DNA of 64,000 nucleotides from the NCBI RefSeq assembly GCF_900091475.1, contig NZ_FMIB01000002.1, positions 5,642,001-5,706,000 on the forward strand. The letters are read 5' to 3'. A model generated the notes under the pieces. That model did no database searches. It was given only the letters and a program-made list of their open reading frames with translations, and was not told the DNA's origin. This stretch comes from Micromonospora chersina. Its GTDB lineage: Bacteria > Actinomycetota > Actinomycetes > Mycobacteriales > Micromonosporaceae. Below, in pieces: positions 47,976 through 56,849 of the stretch (position 1 is its first letter; each line of letters starts with the position of its first letter). Made by a program: the position numbers and the translations under genes.

Positions 47976-50492
47976 ATGCCGAGCCTGAGCCGTGTAGAGG
48001 CGACCGCGCGTGGCGCGCTGATCACCGTCGAGTCCTACCAGGTGGACCTCGACCTGACCGGCGACGCCGAGCGGTTCCGCTCCACCGTCACCATCCGGTT
48101 CCGGGCGACCCCCGGCGCCGAGACCTTCGCCGAGGTGAAGCCCCACCGACTCCTCGGGGTGCGCCTCAACGACCGGGACGTCGACCCGGCGCTGCTGGAC
48201 GACAACCGCCTGCCGCTGACCGGGCTCACGGCGACGAACACGCTGACCGTCAGCGCCGAGATGGCCTACTCCAACACCGGCGAGGGGGTGCACCGCTTCG
48301 TCGACCCGGCCGACGGCGAGACCTACCTCTACGCCATGTCCTTCCTCGACGACGTGCAGCGCATCTTCGCCGCGTTCGACCAGCCCGACCTCAAGGCCCC
48401 GGTGACCCTCTCGGTCACCGCCCCGCCGGAGTGGACGGTCGCCGCCAACGGCCGGGTCGCCGACCGGCCGGCGCCGGGGCGGTGGGAGTTCGCGCCCACC
48501 GCGCCGCTGGCCACGTACTTCGTCACGCTGATCGCGGGCCCCTGGCACGTCCGGGAGGACGAGCACGACGGCATCCCGCTCGCCGTCTACTGCCGGAAGT
48601 CCCTCGCCGCGCACCTGGACGCCGACGCCGAGGAGATCTTCACGGTCACGAAGCAGTGCCTCGACCGGTTCCACCAACTCATCGCCGAGCGCTACCCGTT
48701 CGGCAAGTACGACCAGGCGTTCGTCCCCGAGTTCAACGCCGGCGCCATGGAGAACCCGGGCCTCGTGACCCTGCGCGACGACTACGTCTTCCGCTCCGCG
48801 GTCACCGACACCCAGCGCGAGCTGCGGGCGACCACCATCGCGCACGAGATGGCGCACATGTGGTTCGGCGACCTGGTCACCATGCGCTGGTGGGACGATC
48901 TGTGGCTGAACGAGTCCTTCGCGGAGTACCTGGGCACCCGGGTCACCGCCGAGGCCACCCGCTTCACCCAGGCGTGGACCACCTTCGCCATGCGCCGCAA
49001 GGCGTGGGGCTACGCGGCCGACCAGCGCCCCTCCACCCACCCGGTGGCCCCCGAGGAGGTCACCGACGCGGCCCAGGCGCTGCTCAACTTCGACGGCATC
49101 TCCTACGCCAAGGGCGCGAGCGTGCTGCGCCAGCTGGTCGCCTGGGTCGGCGACGAGTCCTTCCTGGCCGGCCTCAACGCGCACTTCGCCAAGCACCGGT
49201 TCGGCAACGCCACCCTCGCCGACCTGCTGGAGAGCCTGAGCGCCGCCAGCGGGCGGGACCTGGCCGACTGGGCCGAGCGCTGGCTGCGCCGCCCGCAGGT
49301 CAACACGCTGCGGATGGAGGCCGCAGTCGACGCCGACGGCCGGTGGGCGGAGGCGGCCGTGGTGCAGACCGCGCCGGAGGCGTACCCGGTGCTGCGCCCG
49401 CACCGCATCGGCGTGGCCCGCCACGCCGCCGACGCCCCGGTCCACCACTTCGAGGTCGACCTCGACCCGGCCGCCGACCGGGGCCGCACGGTGCTGGCCG
49501 AGCTGGTGGGGCAGCCGGCCACCGGCCTGCTGCTGCCCAACGCCGGTGACCTCACCTTCGCCAAGATCCGGCTCGACCCGGCCTCGGCGGACGCGGTGCC
49601 CATGGTGCTCCCGGGGCTGGCCGACCCGCTGGCCCGGGCGCTGCTCTGGGGCGAGGCCCTGGACGCGGCCACCGACGGCGAGCGGCCGGTGACCTCGCTG
49701 GTCTCCCTCATCGCGGCGGCGTTGCCGGCCGAGACCGAGGTGATCATCGCGGAGGACGTGCTCAGCCTCAGTCGCAACCTCGTCGACCGCTACCTGGACC
49801 CGCTCGCCCGGGAGGCGGCCCTGCTCCGCGTCGCCGGGGCGTGCGCCACCCTGCTGGCCGGCGCACCGGCCGGCGGCTCGCTGCAACTCGCCGCGGCCCG
49901 CGGGCTGATCGAGGCCACCACCGACACGGGGCTGCTCGCCGGCTGGCTGGCCGGCGACGGCGTGCCCGAGGGGCTGGCGGTCGACGCCGACCTGCGCTGG
50001 GCGCTGCTGCACCGGCTCGTGGTGCTGGGCGCGGCCGGCGAGCCGGAGATCGCCGCCGAGGCGGCAGCCGACCGCAGCGCCACCGGTGCGGAGCGGGCCG
50101 CGAGCTGCCGGGCCGCGCTGCCCGACGCCGAGGCCAAGCAGGCCGCCTGGGAGATCGTGACCAGCAACACCGACCTCTCCAACCGCCTGGTCGAGGCGAC
50201 CGCGGAGGGCTTCTGGCAGCCCGAGCAGGCCGAGCTGACCGCCGGCTACGTCGAGCGGTACTTCGCCGACATGCCGGCGGCGGCGCGGCTGCGTACCCCC
50301 TGGACGGCGGACCGGGTCGCCACCCTGGCGTTCCCCCGCTACGCCGTGGCCCAGCCCACCCGCGACATGGCCGCGGCGCTGCTGGCCCGCGACGACCTCA
50401 CGCCGGGGCTGCGCCGGCGGGTCGTCGACCTCGACGACGACCTGCGCCGCGCCCTCGTCGCCAGGACGGCGGTGGCCGCCGCGGGCGCCTGA
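47976..50492 (+). CDS. pepN: aminopeptidase N
   Basis: 838 aa, M1 zinc metallopeptidase. Removes N-terminal residues from peptides in the cytoplasm. GAMEN at 256-260, HEMAH at 290-294 with the third zinc ligand E313 (NESFAEY), and the long helical C-terminal domain typical of PepN. ATG start with CAGGAT 6 nt upstream and no SD (leaderless pattern). Strong hairpin after the stop. Actinobacterial PepN is of similar length. Confidence 0.95.
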   Translation: MPSLSRVEATARGALITVESYQVDLDLTGDAERFRSTVTIRFRATPGAETFAEVKPHRLLGVRLNDRDVDPALLDDNRLPLTGLTATNTLTVSAEMAYSNTGEGVHRFVDPADGETYLYAMSFLDDVQRIFAAFDQPDLKAPVTLSVTAPPEWTVAANGRVADRPAPGRWEFAPTAPLATYFVTLIAGPWHVREDEHDGIPLAVYCRKSLAAHLDADAEEIFTVTKQCLDRFHQLIAERYPFGKYDQAFVPEFNAGAMENPGLVTLRDDYVFRSAVTDTQRELRATTIAHEMAHMWFGDLVTMRWWDDLWLNESFAEYLGTRVTAEATRFTQAWTTFAMRRKAWGYAADQRPSTHPVAPEEVTDAAQALLNFDGISYAKGASVLRQLVAWVGDESFLAGLNAHFAKHRFGNATLADLLESLSAASGRDLADWAERWLRRPQVNTLRMEAAVDADGRWAEAAVVQTAPEAYPVLRPHRIGVARHAADAPVHHFEVDLDPAADRGRTVLAELVGQPATGLLLPNAGDLTFAKIRLDPASADAVPMVLPGLADPLARALLWGEALDAATDGERPVTSLVSLIAAALPAETEVIIAEDVLSLSRNLVDRYLDPLAREAALLRVAGACATLLAGAPAGGSLQLAAARGLIEATTDTGLLAGWLAGDGVPEGLAVDADLRWALLHRLVVLGAAGEPEIAAEAAADRSATGAERAASCRAALPDAEAKQAAWEIVTSNTDLSNRLVEATAEGFWQPEQAELTAGYVERYFADMPAAARLRTPWTADRVATLAFPRYAVAQPTRDMAAALLARDDLTPGLRRRVVDLDDDLRRALVARTAVAAAGA

Positions 50493-50498
50493 CGGGGC

Positions 50499-50537
50499 GA
50501 CCGCGCCGGGTGGGGCGTACCCCTGTCCGGCGCGGTC
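50499..50537 (+). terminator. pepN terminator
   Basis: Perfect 11-bp stem GACCGCGCCGG/CCGGCGCGGTC around a 17-nt loop, 6 nt past the pepN stop. Confidence 0.8.
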
Positions 50538-50596
50538 CGTGGGACGGCCCGGCGGCCCCGGCGGACGCTCGCCGGGCCCCGGCCTACGATCGCGGG

Positions 50597-51193
50597 GTGG
50601 AGGAAGACATCCGGCGGATCGGGATCATGGGCGGCACCTTCGACCCGATCCACCACGGGCACCTGGTGGCGGCCAGCGAGGTGGCGGACCGGTTCGGCCT
50701 GGACGAGGTGGTCTTCGTGCCCACCGGGCAGCCGTGGCAGAAGGCGGACGAACCGGTCAGCTCGGCCGAGGACCGTTACCTCATGACGGTGATCGCCACC
50801 GCCTCCAACCCCCGCTTCCAGGTCAGCCGGGTCGACATCGACCGGGGCGGCCCCACCTACACCGTCGACACGCTGCGCGACCTGCACGCCGAGTACGGCC
50901 CGAAGGTGCAGCTCTTCTTCATCACCGGCGCGGACGCCCTGGAGCGCATCCTGTCGTGGAAGGACCTGGACGAGGTCCTCGAACTGGCCCACTTCATCGG
51001 GGTGACCCGTCCCGGCTTCGAGCTGTCCGACAAGCACCTGCCCGCCGACTCGGTCAGCCTCGTGCAGGTGCCCGCCATGGCCATCTCGTCGACCGACTGC
51101 CGTGCGCGGGTCGCCCGGGGCGAGCCGGTCTGGTACCTGATTCCCGACGGTGTGGTGCAGTACATCGCCAAACGGCGGCTCTACCAGCGGTGA
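50597..51193 (+). CDS. nadD: nicotinate-nucleotide adenylyltransferase
   Basis: 198 aa. Makes deamido-NAD from nicotinate mononucleotide and ATP. Nucleotidyltransferase motifs [11 protein letters not shown] and the later [13 protein letters not shown] start at VEEDIRRIG with TACGAT 6 nt upstream (leaderless pattern); a later ATG at IMGGTF is an alternative used in some annotations. Followed by rsfS and gpgP as in mycobacteria. Confidence 0.94.
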   Translation: MEEDIRRIGIMGGTFDPIHHGHLVAASEVADRFGLDEVVFVPTGQPWQKADEPVSSAEDRYLMTVIATASNPRFQVSRVDIDRGGPTYTVDTLRDLHAEYGPKVQLFFITGADALERILSWKDLDEVLELAHFIGVTRPGFELSDKHLPADSVSLVQVPAMAISSTDCRARVARGEPVWYLIPDGVVQYIAKRRLYQR

Positions 51194-51303
51194 TTCCGCC
51201 CGGAACGTGAGCGTTTGTCCGCGTAATCGACCAGAACTGACAAGTCGCCGCCCCGGCGGGTGTGAGAGGCTTGGAGGGTCGCACGGTTGATCGAAGGAGA
51301 ACG

Positions 51304-51708
51304 GTGACAGTTTCCGAACGCGCTCACGAGCTGGCGATGGCCGCCGCCCAGGCCGCGGCCGACAAGAAGGCGCAGGACATCGTCATCATCGACGTGGGCG
51401 ACCAGCTCGCGATCACCGACGCGTTCCTGCTGGCCGCCGCGCCGAACGAGCGTCAGGTGCTCGCCATCGTCGACGCCATCGAGGAGCGCCTGCTGGAGCT
51501 GCCGGAGAAGGCAAAGCCGGTCCGCCGCGAGGGCGAGCGGGGCGGCCGCTGGGTGCTGCTCGACTACGTCGACATCGTGGTCCACGTGCAGCACACCGAG
51601 GAGCGCGAGTTCTACGCCCTCGACCGGCTCTGGAAGGACTGCCCGCAGATCCCGTTCGTGGACCGGGACCTCGCCGACTCGGCCGCCGGCACCGCCAGCG
51701 CGGAATGA
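51304..51708 (+). CDS. rsfS: ribosome silencing factor RsfS
   Basis: 134 aa, DUF143 family. Binds L14 and blocks 30S joining in stationary phase. Conserved DIVIIDVGDQLAITDAFLL, then LLDYVDIVVHVQHTEEREFY. GTG start chosen from GAAGGAGA upstream. Its stop overlaps the phosphatase ATG (ATGA), so the two are coupled. Confidence 0.95.
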   Translation: MTVSERAHELAMAAAQAAADKKAQDIVIIDVGDQLAITDAFLLAAAPNERQVLAIVDAIEERLLELPEKAKPVRREGERGGRWVLLDYVDIVVHVQHTEEREFYALDRLWKDCPQIPFVDRDLADSAAGTASAE

Positions 51709-52334
51709 CCCGCCTGATCATCTGGCGGCACGGCAACACCGACTGGAACGCCGCCGGCCGGGTCCAGGGCCAGACCGACGTGCCGCTCAACGACCTCGGC
51801 CGCGAGCAGGCCCGGACCGCCGCGCCGGTGCTGGCCGCGCTGCGCCCGGACGCCATCGTCGCCAGCGACTTGCGCCGGGCCGCCGACACCGCCGCCGCGC
51901 TCGCCGCGCTGACCGGGCTGCCGGTCCGCTCCGACCCCCGGCTGCGCGAACGGCACTTCGGCCAGTGGCAGGGCCTCGCCCTCACCGAGGTCGCCGAGCG
52001 CTTCCCCGACGAGTACGCCCGCTGGCGGGCCGGCGACCCGGACCCCGGCGCGGGCATCGAGAGCCTCGACGACCTCGGCAAGCGGCTCGGCGCCGCCTTC
52101 CAGGAGGCGGCCGACCTGGCCGCCGGCGGCACCGTGGTCGTCACCACGCACGGCGGCGGCGCCCGGCAGGGCGTCGGCCACCTCCTCGGCTGGGACCACG
52201 CGGTGCTGCGCAGCGTGGGGTCGCTGGCCAACTGCCACTGGACCGAGCTGCGGCACGACGACGTCCGGGGCTGGCACCTGCGGGCACACAACGTCGGGCT
52301 GATCACCCAGCCCGCACTCACCGACGCGGTCTGA
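51705..52334 (+). CDS. histidine phosphatase, GpgP-like
   Basis: 209 aa. Phosphoglycerate mutase-like fold with catalytic RHG (R8-H9-G10, IWRHGNTDWN) and the second His in VVVTTHGGG. In mycobacteria the gene at this place next to rsfS and nadD is GpgP, glucosyl-3-phosphoglycerate phosphatase for methylglucose lipopolysaccharide precursors; that function is plausible but this fold also includes many general phosphatases. ATGA overlap with rsfS. Confidence 0.85.
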   Translation: MTRLIIWRHGNTDWNAAGRVQGQTDVPLNDLGREQARTAAPVLAALRPDAIVASDLRRAADTAAALAALTGLPVRSDPRLRERHFGQWQGLALTEVAERFPDEYARWRAGDPDPGAGIESLDDLGKRLGAAFQEAADLAAGGTVVVTTHGGGARQGVGHLLGWDHAVLRSVGSLANCHWTELRHDDVRGWHLRAHNVGLITQPALTDAV

Positions 52335-52382
52335 GCCGTTCGGCCCCGGCGCTCCGCCGTGACATCGGCTAGCGTGCCGGGC

Positions 52383-53234
52383 ATGCCCGTCGCGGTCGTC
52401 ACCGACTCCACCGCCTACCTGCCGCCCGACCTGGTCCGTGCGCACCGGCTCACCGTCGTCCCGCTGACCGTCGTGCTCAACGGCGCCGAAGGGCTGGAAG
52501 GCGTCGAGACCTCCCCGGAGGACGCCACCCGCGTCCTGAGCGGCCGGCGGGTCACGGTGAGCACCTCCCGGCCGGCCCCCGAACAGTTCGCGCAGGTCTA
52601 CCGGCAGCTGCTCGCCGACGGCGCCGACGGGGTCGTCTCCGTGCACCTCTCCGCCGAACTCTCCGGCACCGTGGAGGCCGCCCGGCTGGCCGCCGCCGAG
52701 GTCGGCGACGACCGGGTCACCGTTGTCGACAGCCGCTCCACCGGCATGGGCCTGGGCTTCCCGGTGCTCGCCGCCGCCGCGGCCGCCGCCCGGGGCGCGG
52801 ACCTGACCGGGGTACGCCAGGCGGCGCTCGACGCCGTCGACCGCACCACCATCTTCTTCTACGTCGACACCCTGGAGTTCCTGCGCCGGGGCGGCCGCAT
52901 CAACGCGGCCGAGGCACTGCTCGGCACCGCCCTCTCGGTCAAGCCGATCATGCACATGCCGGACGGCGTGATCGTGGTGCGGGACAAGGTCCGCACCGCC
53001 AGCCGGGGCATCGCGCGCCTCGTCGACCTGGCGGTCGAGGCGGCCGGCGACGCCGACGTCGACCTCGCCGTGCACCACCTCGCCGCGCCGCAGCGCGCCG
53101 ACCAGTTGCTGGCCGCGCTGACCGAGCGGCTGGGCGGCCGGCTCCACGACACGTACGTCACCGAGGCGGGAGCGGTGATCGCCGCGCACGCCGGCCCGGG
53201 CCTGGCGTGCGTCGTCCTCCACCGGCGCCCGTGA
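52383..53234 (+). CDS. degV: DegV family fatty-acid-binding protein
   Basis: 283 aa. Begins PVAVVTDSTAYLPPDLV, with the lipid-binding motifs TSRPAPEQF, HLSAELSGTVEAA and GRINAAEALLGT. DegV-type proteins bind a fatty acid and, as FakB, present it to a kinase (FakA) in some bacteria; no FakA gene is in the window. ATG start with TAGCGT 7 nt upstream (leaderless pattern). Confidence 0.9.
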   Translation: MPVAVVTDSTAYLPPDLVRAHRLTVVPLTVVLNGAEGLEGVETSPEDATRVLSGRRVTVSTSRPAPEQFAQVYRQLLADGADGVVSVHLSAELSGTVEAARLAAAEVGDDRVTVVDSRSTGMGLGFPVLAAAAAAARGADLTGVRQAALDAVDRTTIFFYVDTLEFLRRGGRINAAEALLGTALSVKPIMHMPDGVIVVRDKVRTASRGIARLVDLAVEAAGDADVDLAVHHLAAPQRADQLLAALTERLGGRLHDTYVTEAGAVIAAHAGPGLACVVLHRRP

Positions 53235-53376
53235 CGGCGTCCGCTGCCGTGTTTGCCGGGCCGCGACTGGTCGTATCTTGGCGAGTTTCCGCTCCCCTCG
53301 AACGGCAACTCGCCAGGATTGCCGGGCCTCGGGTGGTCGCACCGTCCTCCGTGGTCGCCGCGTCTCGGGTGGCCGG

Positions 53377-54162
53377 ATGAGCGCCGGGTCTTTCGTGGTG
53401 ACCGGCGGGGGCCGGGGCGTCGGGCGGGCCATCGTCGAGCGGCTGGCCGCCGGCGGTGGCACCGTCGTCGTGGTCGAGCGGGACGAGTCCGCGCTGGACT
53501 GGCTGGCCGGGCACCCGGCCGCGGACCGGCTGCGCGCGGTGGCCGGCGACGCCGCCGACGAGGACACCACCGGGCGGGCCGCCGACCTGGCCGAGGCGGC
53601 CGCCCCGCTCGCCGGCTGGATCAACAACGCGGCCGTGTTCCGGGACGCCGCCCTGCACCGCGCGCCGGCGGGGGAGGTGTTCGACCTGATCGCCGCCAAC
53701 CTGCGCCCCGCCGTGGTCGGCGCCGGCACCGCCGTACGCCGGTTCCTGGCCGCCGGCACCGGCGGCGCGATAGTCAACGTCTCCTCCCACCAGGCCCGCC
53801 GGGCGGTGCCGGGCGCCCTGCCGTACGCCACCGCCAAGGCCGCCGTCGAAGGGCTGACCCGGGCCCTCGCCGTGGACTACGGCGGCCGGGGGATCCGCAC
53901 CAACGCGGTAGCGCTCGGCTCGATCCACACCGAGCGGCACGCCGCCTTCCTGGCCGGCCTGGATCCGGCCGAGGCGGACCGGGTCGAGGCGGAACTGGCC
54001 CGGCTGCACCCGGTGGGCCGGATCGGGCGTGCCGGGGAGGTCGCCGAGGTGGTGGCCTTCCTGCTGTCGCCGGGAGCGGCCTTCGTCAACGGGGTGACCC
54101 TGCCGGTCGACGGCGGCCGGGCGGCGCTCGGCCCGGACCCCGAGGCACGGTTGGCGTGGTGA
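53377..54162 (+). CDS. SDR family oxidoreductase
   Basis: 261 aa, classical short-chain dehydrogenase. NAD(P)-binding TGGGRGVG near the N-terminus, NNAA at the substrate-side strand, the catalytic S in VNVSS and YATAK as YxxxK. Substrate not predictable. ATG at MSAGSF; upstream extension is possible but unsupported. The last ~22 codons (VTLPVDGGRAALGPDPEA) are the first copy of a tandem 65-bp repeat that continues past the stop, so the present C-terminus may have been created or shifted by duplication. Confidence 0.88.
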   Translation: MSAGSFVVTGGGRGVGRAIVERLAAGGGTVVVVERDESALDWLAGHPAADRLRAVAGDAADEDTTGRAADLAEAAAPLAGWINNAAVFRDAALHRAPAGEVFDLIAANLRPAVVGAGTAVRRFLAAGTGGAIVNVSSHQARRAVPGALPYATAKAAVEGLTRALAVDYGGRGIRTNAVALGSIHTERHAAFLAGLDPAEADRVEAELARLHPVGRIGRAGEVAEVVAFLLSPGAAFVNGVTLPVDGGRAALGPDPEARLAW

Positions 54163-54275
54163 CCCTGGTGGTGGACGGGGGCCGGGCGGCACTCGGCCCG
54201 GACCCCGAGGCGCGGTCAGCCTTGTGACCCTGGTGCTGGCCGGGGTCGGGCGGCGTCGGGTCCGGTGCCGGAGGC
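54094..54275 (+). repeat. tandem duplication of the SDR 3' end (two 65-bp copies plus a degraded third)
   Basis: Copy 1 at 54094-54158 (inside the SDR gene), copy 2 at 54159-54223, and a decayed third from 54224 to about 54275. All begin GTGACCCTG. 65 is not a multiple of 3, so copy 2 is out of frame with copy 1, but in another frame it encodes nearly the same peptide (VTLVVDGGRAALGPDPEAR), showing a recent origin. Confidence 0.88.
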
Positions 54276-54287
54276 AGACTGTGCACT

Positions 54288-55010
54288 GTGGACCGTCCCG
54301 CGATCGTCCTGGTGCACGGCACCCGCTTCGCCCGCGGCCAGTGGCAGCCGCAACTGCCCGCCCTGGCCGCCGACTTTCCGGTCACGGCCGTCGATCTGCC
54401 CGGGCACGGCAGCCGCGCGGCCGAACCCTGGAACCTCGACCGGGCCGCCGACATCGTGGCCGAGGCGGTCCGCGACCTCGACGCCGGCCCTGCCCTGGTC
54501 GTGGGGCACTCACTCGGCGGGTACGTCTCGCTGCACGTCGCCCGCCGACATCCGGACCTGCTGGCCGGGCTGGTGCTGATGGGCGCGAGCGTGGCCACCA
54601 CCGGGCCGCTGACCGTCCCGTACCGGCTGTTCGCGTCGCTTGTCGCCCGGCTGCCGGCCGCCCGGCTCACCCGCTGGAACGACCGCCTGCTGCGCCGCCT
54701 CTACCCGCCCGAGGTCGTCGACGCCACCATCGCCGACGGGTACGCCTTCCACACCCTCCCGGTCGCCTGGCGGGACATCATGGGCCGGTTCGACGCGTCG
54801 AGCCTGGCGGCGGTGCGCGCCCCGGTGCTCATCCTCAACGGGGAGCGGGACCGGCTGTTCCGCTCGGGGGAGCGGGAGTTCGCCCGGGCGCGCCCCGGCA
54901 CCCGGATCGAGCTGGTCCCGGGCGCCGGCCACCTGGCCAACTTCGACAACCCGGCAGCGGTCACCGACGCCGTACGCCGCTTCGCCCGGGAGCTGTCCCC
55001 GGCCCGCTGA
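54288..55010 (+). CDS. alpha/beta hydrolase
   Basis: 240 aa. Nucleophile elbow GHSLGG (Ser about 72), oxyanion region VLVHGTRFARGQW, acid ERDRLF and catalytic His in GAGHLANFDNP. Esterase, lactonase or similar; substrate unknown. GTG start with CAGACT 7 nt upstream (leaderless pattern), right after the duplicated repeat. Convergent with the methyltransferase, 5 bp apart. Confidence 0.88.
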   Translation: MDRPAIVLVHGTRFARGQWQPQLPALAADFPVTAVDLPGHGSRAAEPWNLDRAADIVAEAVRDLDAGPALVVGHSLGGYVSLHVARRHPDLLAGLVLMGASVATTGPLTVPYRLFASLVARLPAARLTRWNDRLLRRLYPPEVVDATIADGYAFHTLPVAWRDIMGRFDASSLAAVRAPVLILNGERDRLFRSGEREFARARPGTRIELVPGAGHLANFDNPAAVTDAVRRFARELSPAR

Positions 55011-55015
55011 CGTCG

Positions 55016-55642
55016 TTACTCGCGCTCGGGGCGGCGCAGTGTCAGCGACTGGAACCGGTGGCCGCCGCCGACGTCCACGGCATGGAAGTCCACGACCTCG
55101 AACGACGCGGCGGCGAACGTGAGCAGTTGCTCGTCGGTGCGGAACGAGAAGAAGCGCGGCGGCTCGTGCTGGTCGTCGCTGAGCGGACCCTCGGCGCTCT
55201 CGGTGCCCCCGTACACACCGACGAAGAACAACCCGCCGGGGCGCAGAACCCCCCGGATCGCCGCCAGGACCGCGGGTAGGTCCTGGTTGGGGACGTGCAG
55301 CAGGCAGTTCAACGCGAACACCGCGTCGAACGAGTTGGCCGGGAAGTCCAGCCGCAGGAAGTCCATGACGTGGGCCTCGATGCCCTTGGCCCGGCAGTGC
55401 TCGACCATCGCCGGCGAGAGGTCGGCCGCGACGACGCCGAAGCCCTCCCGCTGGAACCAGGCGCTGTCCTGTCCGGTGCCCGCACCGATCTCCAGCAGCC
55501 GCGCACCCGCCGCCAGCCGGTCACGGAACGCCTGCCGTTCCGCCACCTTCCACGGCTCCTTGGTGAGCCCCTCACGCCATGCCGCACGCCCGTCGTAGGC
55601 CTCTCGTAAGGGACTGAGCACGTCGGCGTATCGGATTGTCAT
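55016..55642 (-). CDS. class I SAM-dependent methyltransferase
   Basis: 208 aa. SAM-binding motif I LLEIGAGTGQDSAWF, then VVAADLSPAMVEHC and FDAVFALNCLLHVPN. Acceptor unknown. Start chosen at MTIRYA because AACAAT lies 7 nt upstream with no SD; an alternative ATG three codons earlier (55651) also fits. Convergent with the hydrolase; the 55643-55826 gap holds the divergent promoters with comEA. Confidence 0.85.
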   Translation of the reverse strand: MTIRYADVLSPLREAYDGRAAWREGLTKEPWKVAERQAFRDRLAAGARLLEIGAGTGQDSAWFQREGFGVVAADLSPAMVEHCRAKGIEAHVMDFLRLDFPANSFDAVFALNCLLHVPNQDLPAVLAAIRGVLRPGGLFFVGVYGGTESAEGPLSDDQHEPPRFFSFRTDEQLLTFAAASFEVVDFHAVDVGGGHRFQSLTLRRPERE

Positions 55643-55826
55643 GTCGGCCATTGTTAACGAGCCGGGGTGGTCGCGGCGCCCCGGCTCGACAGCTCTGACG
55701 CCCGCCCTGCGAGGGCCCGATAGCACAGAAAAAGGCGGTCCGGGGGGTCGTCCACAGGGCCGTCGGTCGTCCACAGGCGAGCGCCGACGTCCGCCCCGGG
55801 CTGAGTTGGCGCCGTAGCTTCCAGCC

Positions 55827-56849
55827 GTGTCAGAAGACGAGGAGACGACGGTACGGCGGCGGCTGTCCCGGCTGTTCGAGCCGGTCGACGGTCTCGTCGC
55901 GCCCGGCGGTGCCGCCCTGGCGGCAGAGGGATCGCGGCTCGGTCCGGGTCTCGACCCTGACCTGCCGTGGGCTGAGCTGGCGCGATCCTCTGCTGCCCCT
56001 CGACCACTCGCGGCGGCCGCGGGTCCGGCTCCCGTGCGTGGGTCCGGCCGCGCACCCGAGCCGGGCCGGGTGTCCTCGGATCCCGAGGCCGGTGAGAGCT
56101 GGCCGAGAAGTCCTGCCGACGAGGCCCTGCCGGCCGATGGGGAAGGTGGTCGACTCGGGCCCGAACCGGGGGATGCCGGCGGACGACGTCCTTCTCTGGC
56201 GTCCCGGTTGCCCGGGCCGGGTGCCTTCGATCCCGGCCGGCGGGGTGTCCGGGCCCTCGCGGCCGTGGCGGTCGTCGTCGTGCTGGTCGCGGGAGTCTGG
56301 GCCTGGCGCTCCCGGCCACAGGCGGAGCCGGTCCGTCCGGCCGCGGCGGTCGGCGCACCGGAGACCTCCGCGCCAGCGCCCACCGCGTCCGCCGGTCAGG
56401 TGGTGGTGGCGCTGGCCGGCAAGGTCCGTCGCCCGGGCCTCGTCCGCCTCCCGGCCGGCGCACGGGTGGCCGACGCCATCGAGGCGGCCGGCGGCGCGCT
56501 GCCCGGCGTCGACGTCGCCCTGCTCAACCCGGCCCGCAAGGTCACCGACGGCGAGCTGATCCTGGTCGGCGTCAGCGCCCCACCCGGCCAGGCCGCCCCG
56601 CCCGGGCCGGCGACCGGAGGCGGCGGACCCGCGGCCGGCGGCGCGGCGCCGGGAAGCGGCCCGGTCAACCTGAACACCGCCACCCTGGCCCAGCTCGACG
56701 CGCTGCCCGGCGTCGGCCCGGTGCTCGCCCAGCGGATCCTCGACCACCGCGACCAGCACGGCAACTTCCGCTCGGTCTCCGACCTGCGCCAGGTCGACGG
56801 CATCGGCGACGCCCGGTACGAACAGCTCAAGGACCTGGTGACGGTGTGA
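55827..56849 (+). CDS. comEA: ComEA family DNA-binding protein
   Basis: 340 aa. Cytoplasmic low-complexity N-terminus, one membrane segment (~145-165), an SLBB-type domain (~185-250, RLPAGARVADAIEAAG) and a C-terminal helix-hairpin-helix pair (NLNTATLAQLDALPGVGP and a second copy) binding DNA outside the cell. In naturally competent bacteria ComEA holds incoming DNA for ComEC. GTG start with TAGCTT 6 nt upstream (leaderless pattern). Overlaps comEC (GTGA). Confidence 0.93.
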   Translation: MSEDEETTVRRRLSRLFEPVDGLVAPGGAALAAEGSRLGPGLDPDLPWAELARSSAAPRPLAAAAGPAPVRGSGRAPEPGRVSSDPEAGESWPRSPADEALPADGEGGRLGPEPGDAGGRRPSLASRLPGPGAFDPGRRGVRALAAVAVVVVLVAGVWAWRSRPQAEPVRPAAAVGAPETSAPAPTASAGQVVVALAGKVRRPGLVRLPAGARVADAIEAAGGALPGVDVALLNPARKVTDGELILVGVSAPPGQAAPPGPATGGGGPAAGGAAPGSGPVNLNTATLAQLDALPGVGPVLAQRILDHRDQHGNFRSVSDLRQVDGIGDARYEQLKDLVTV

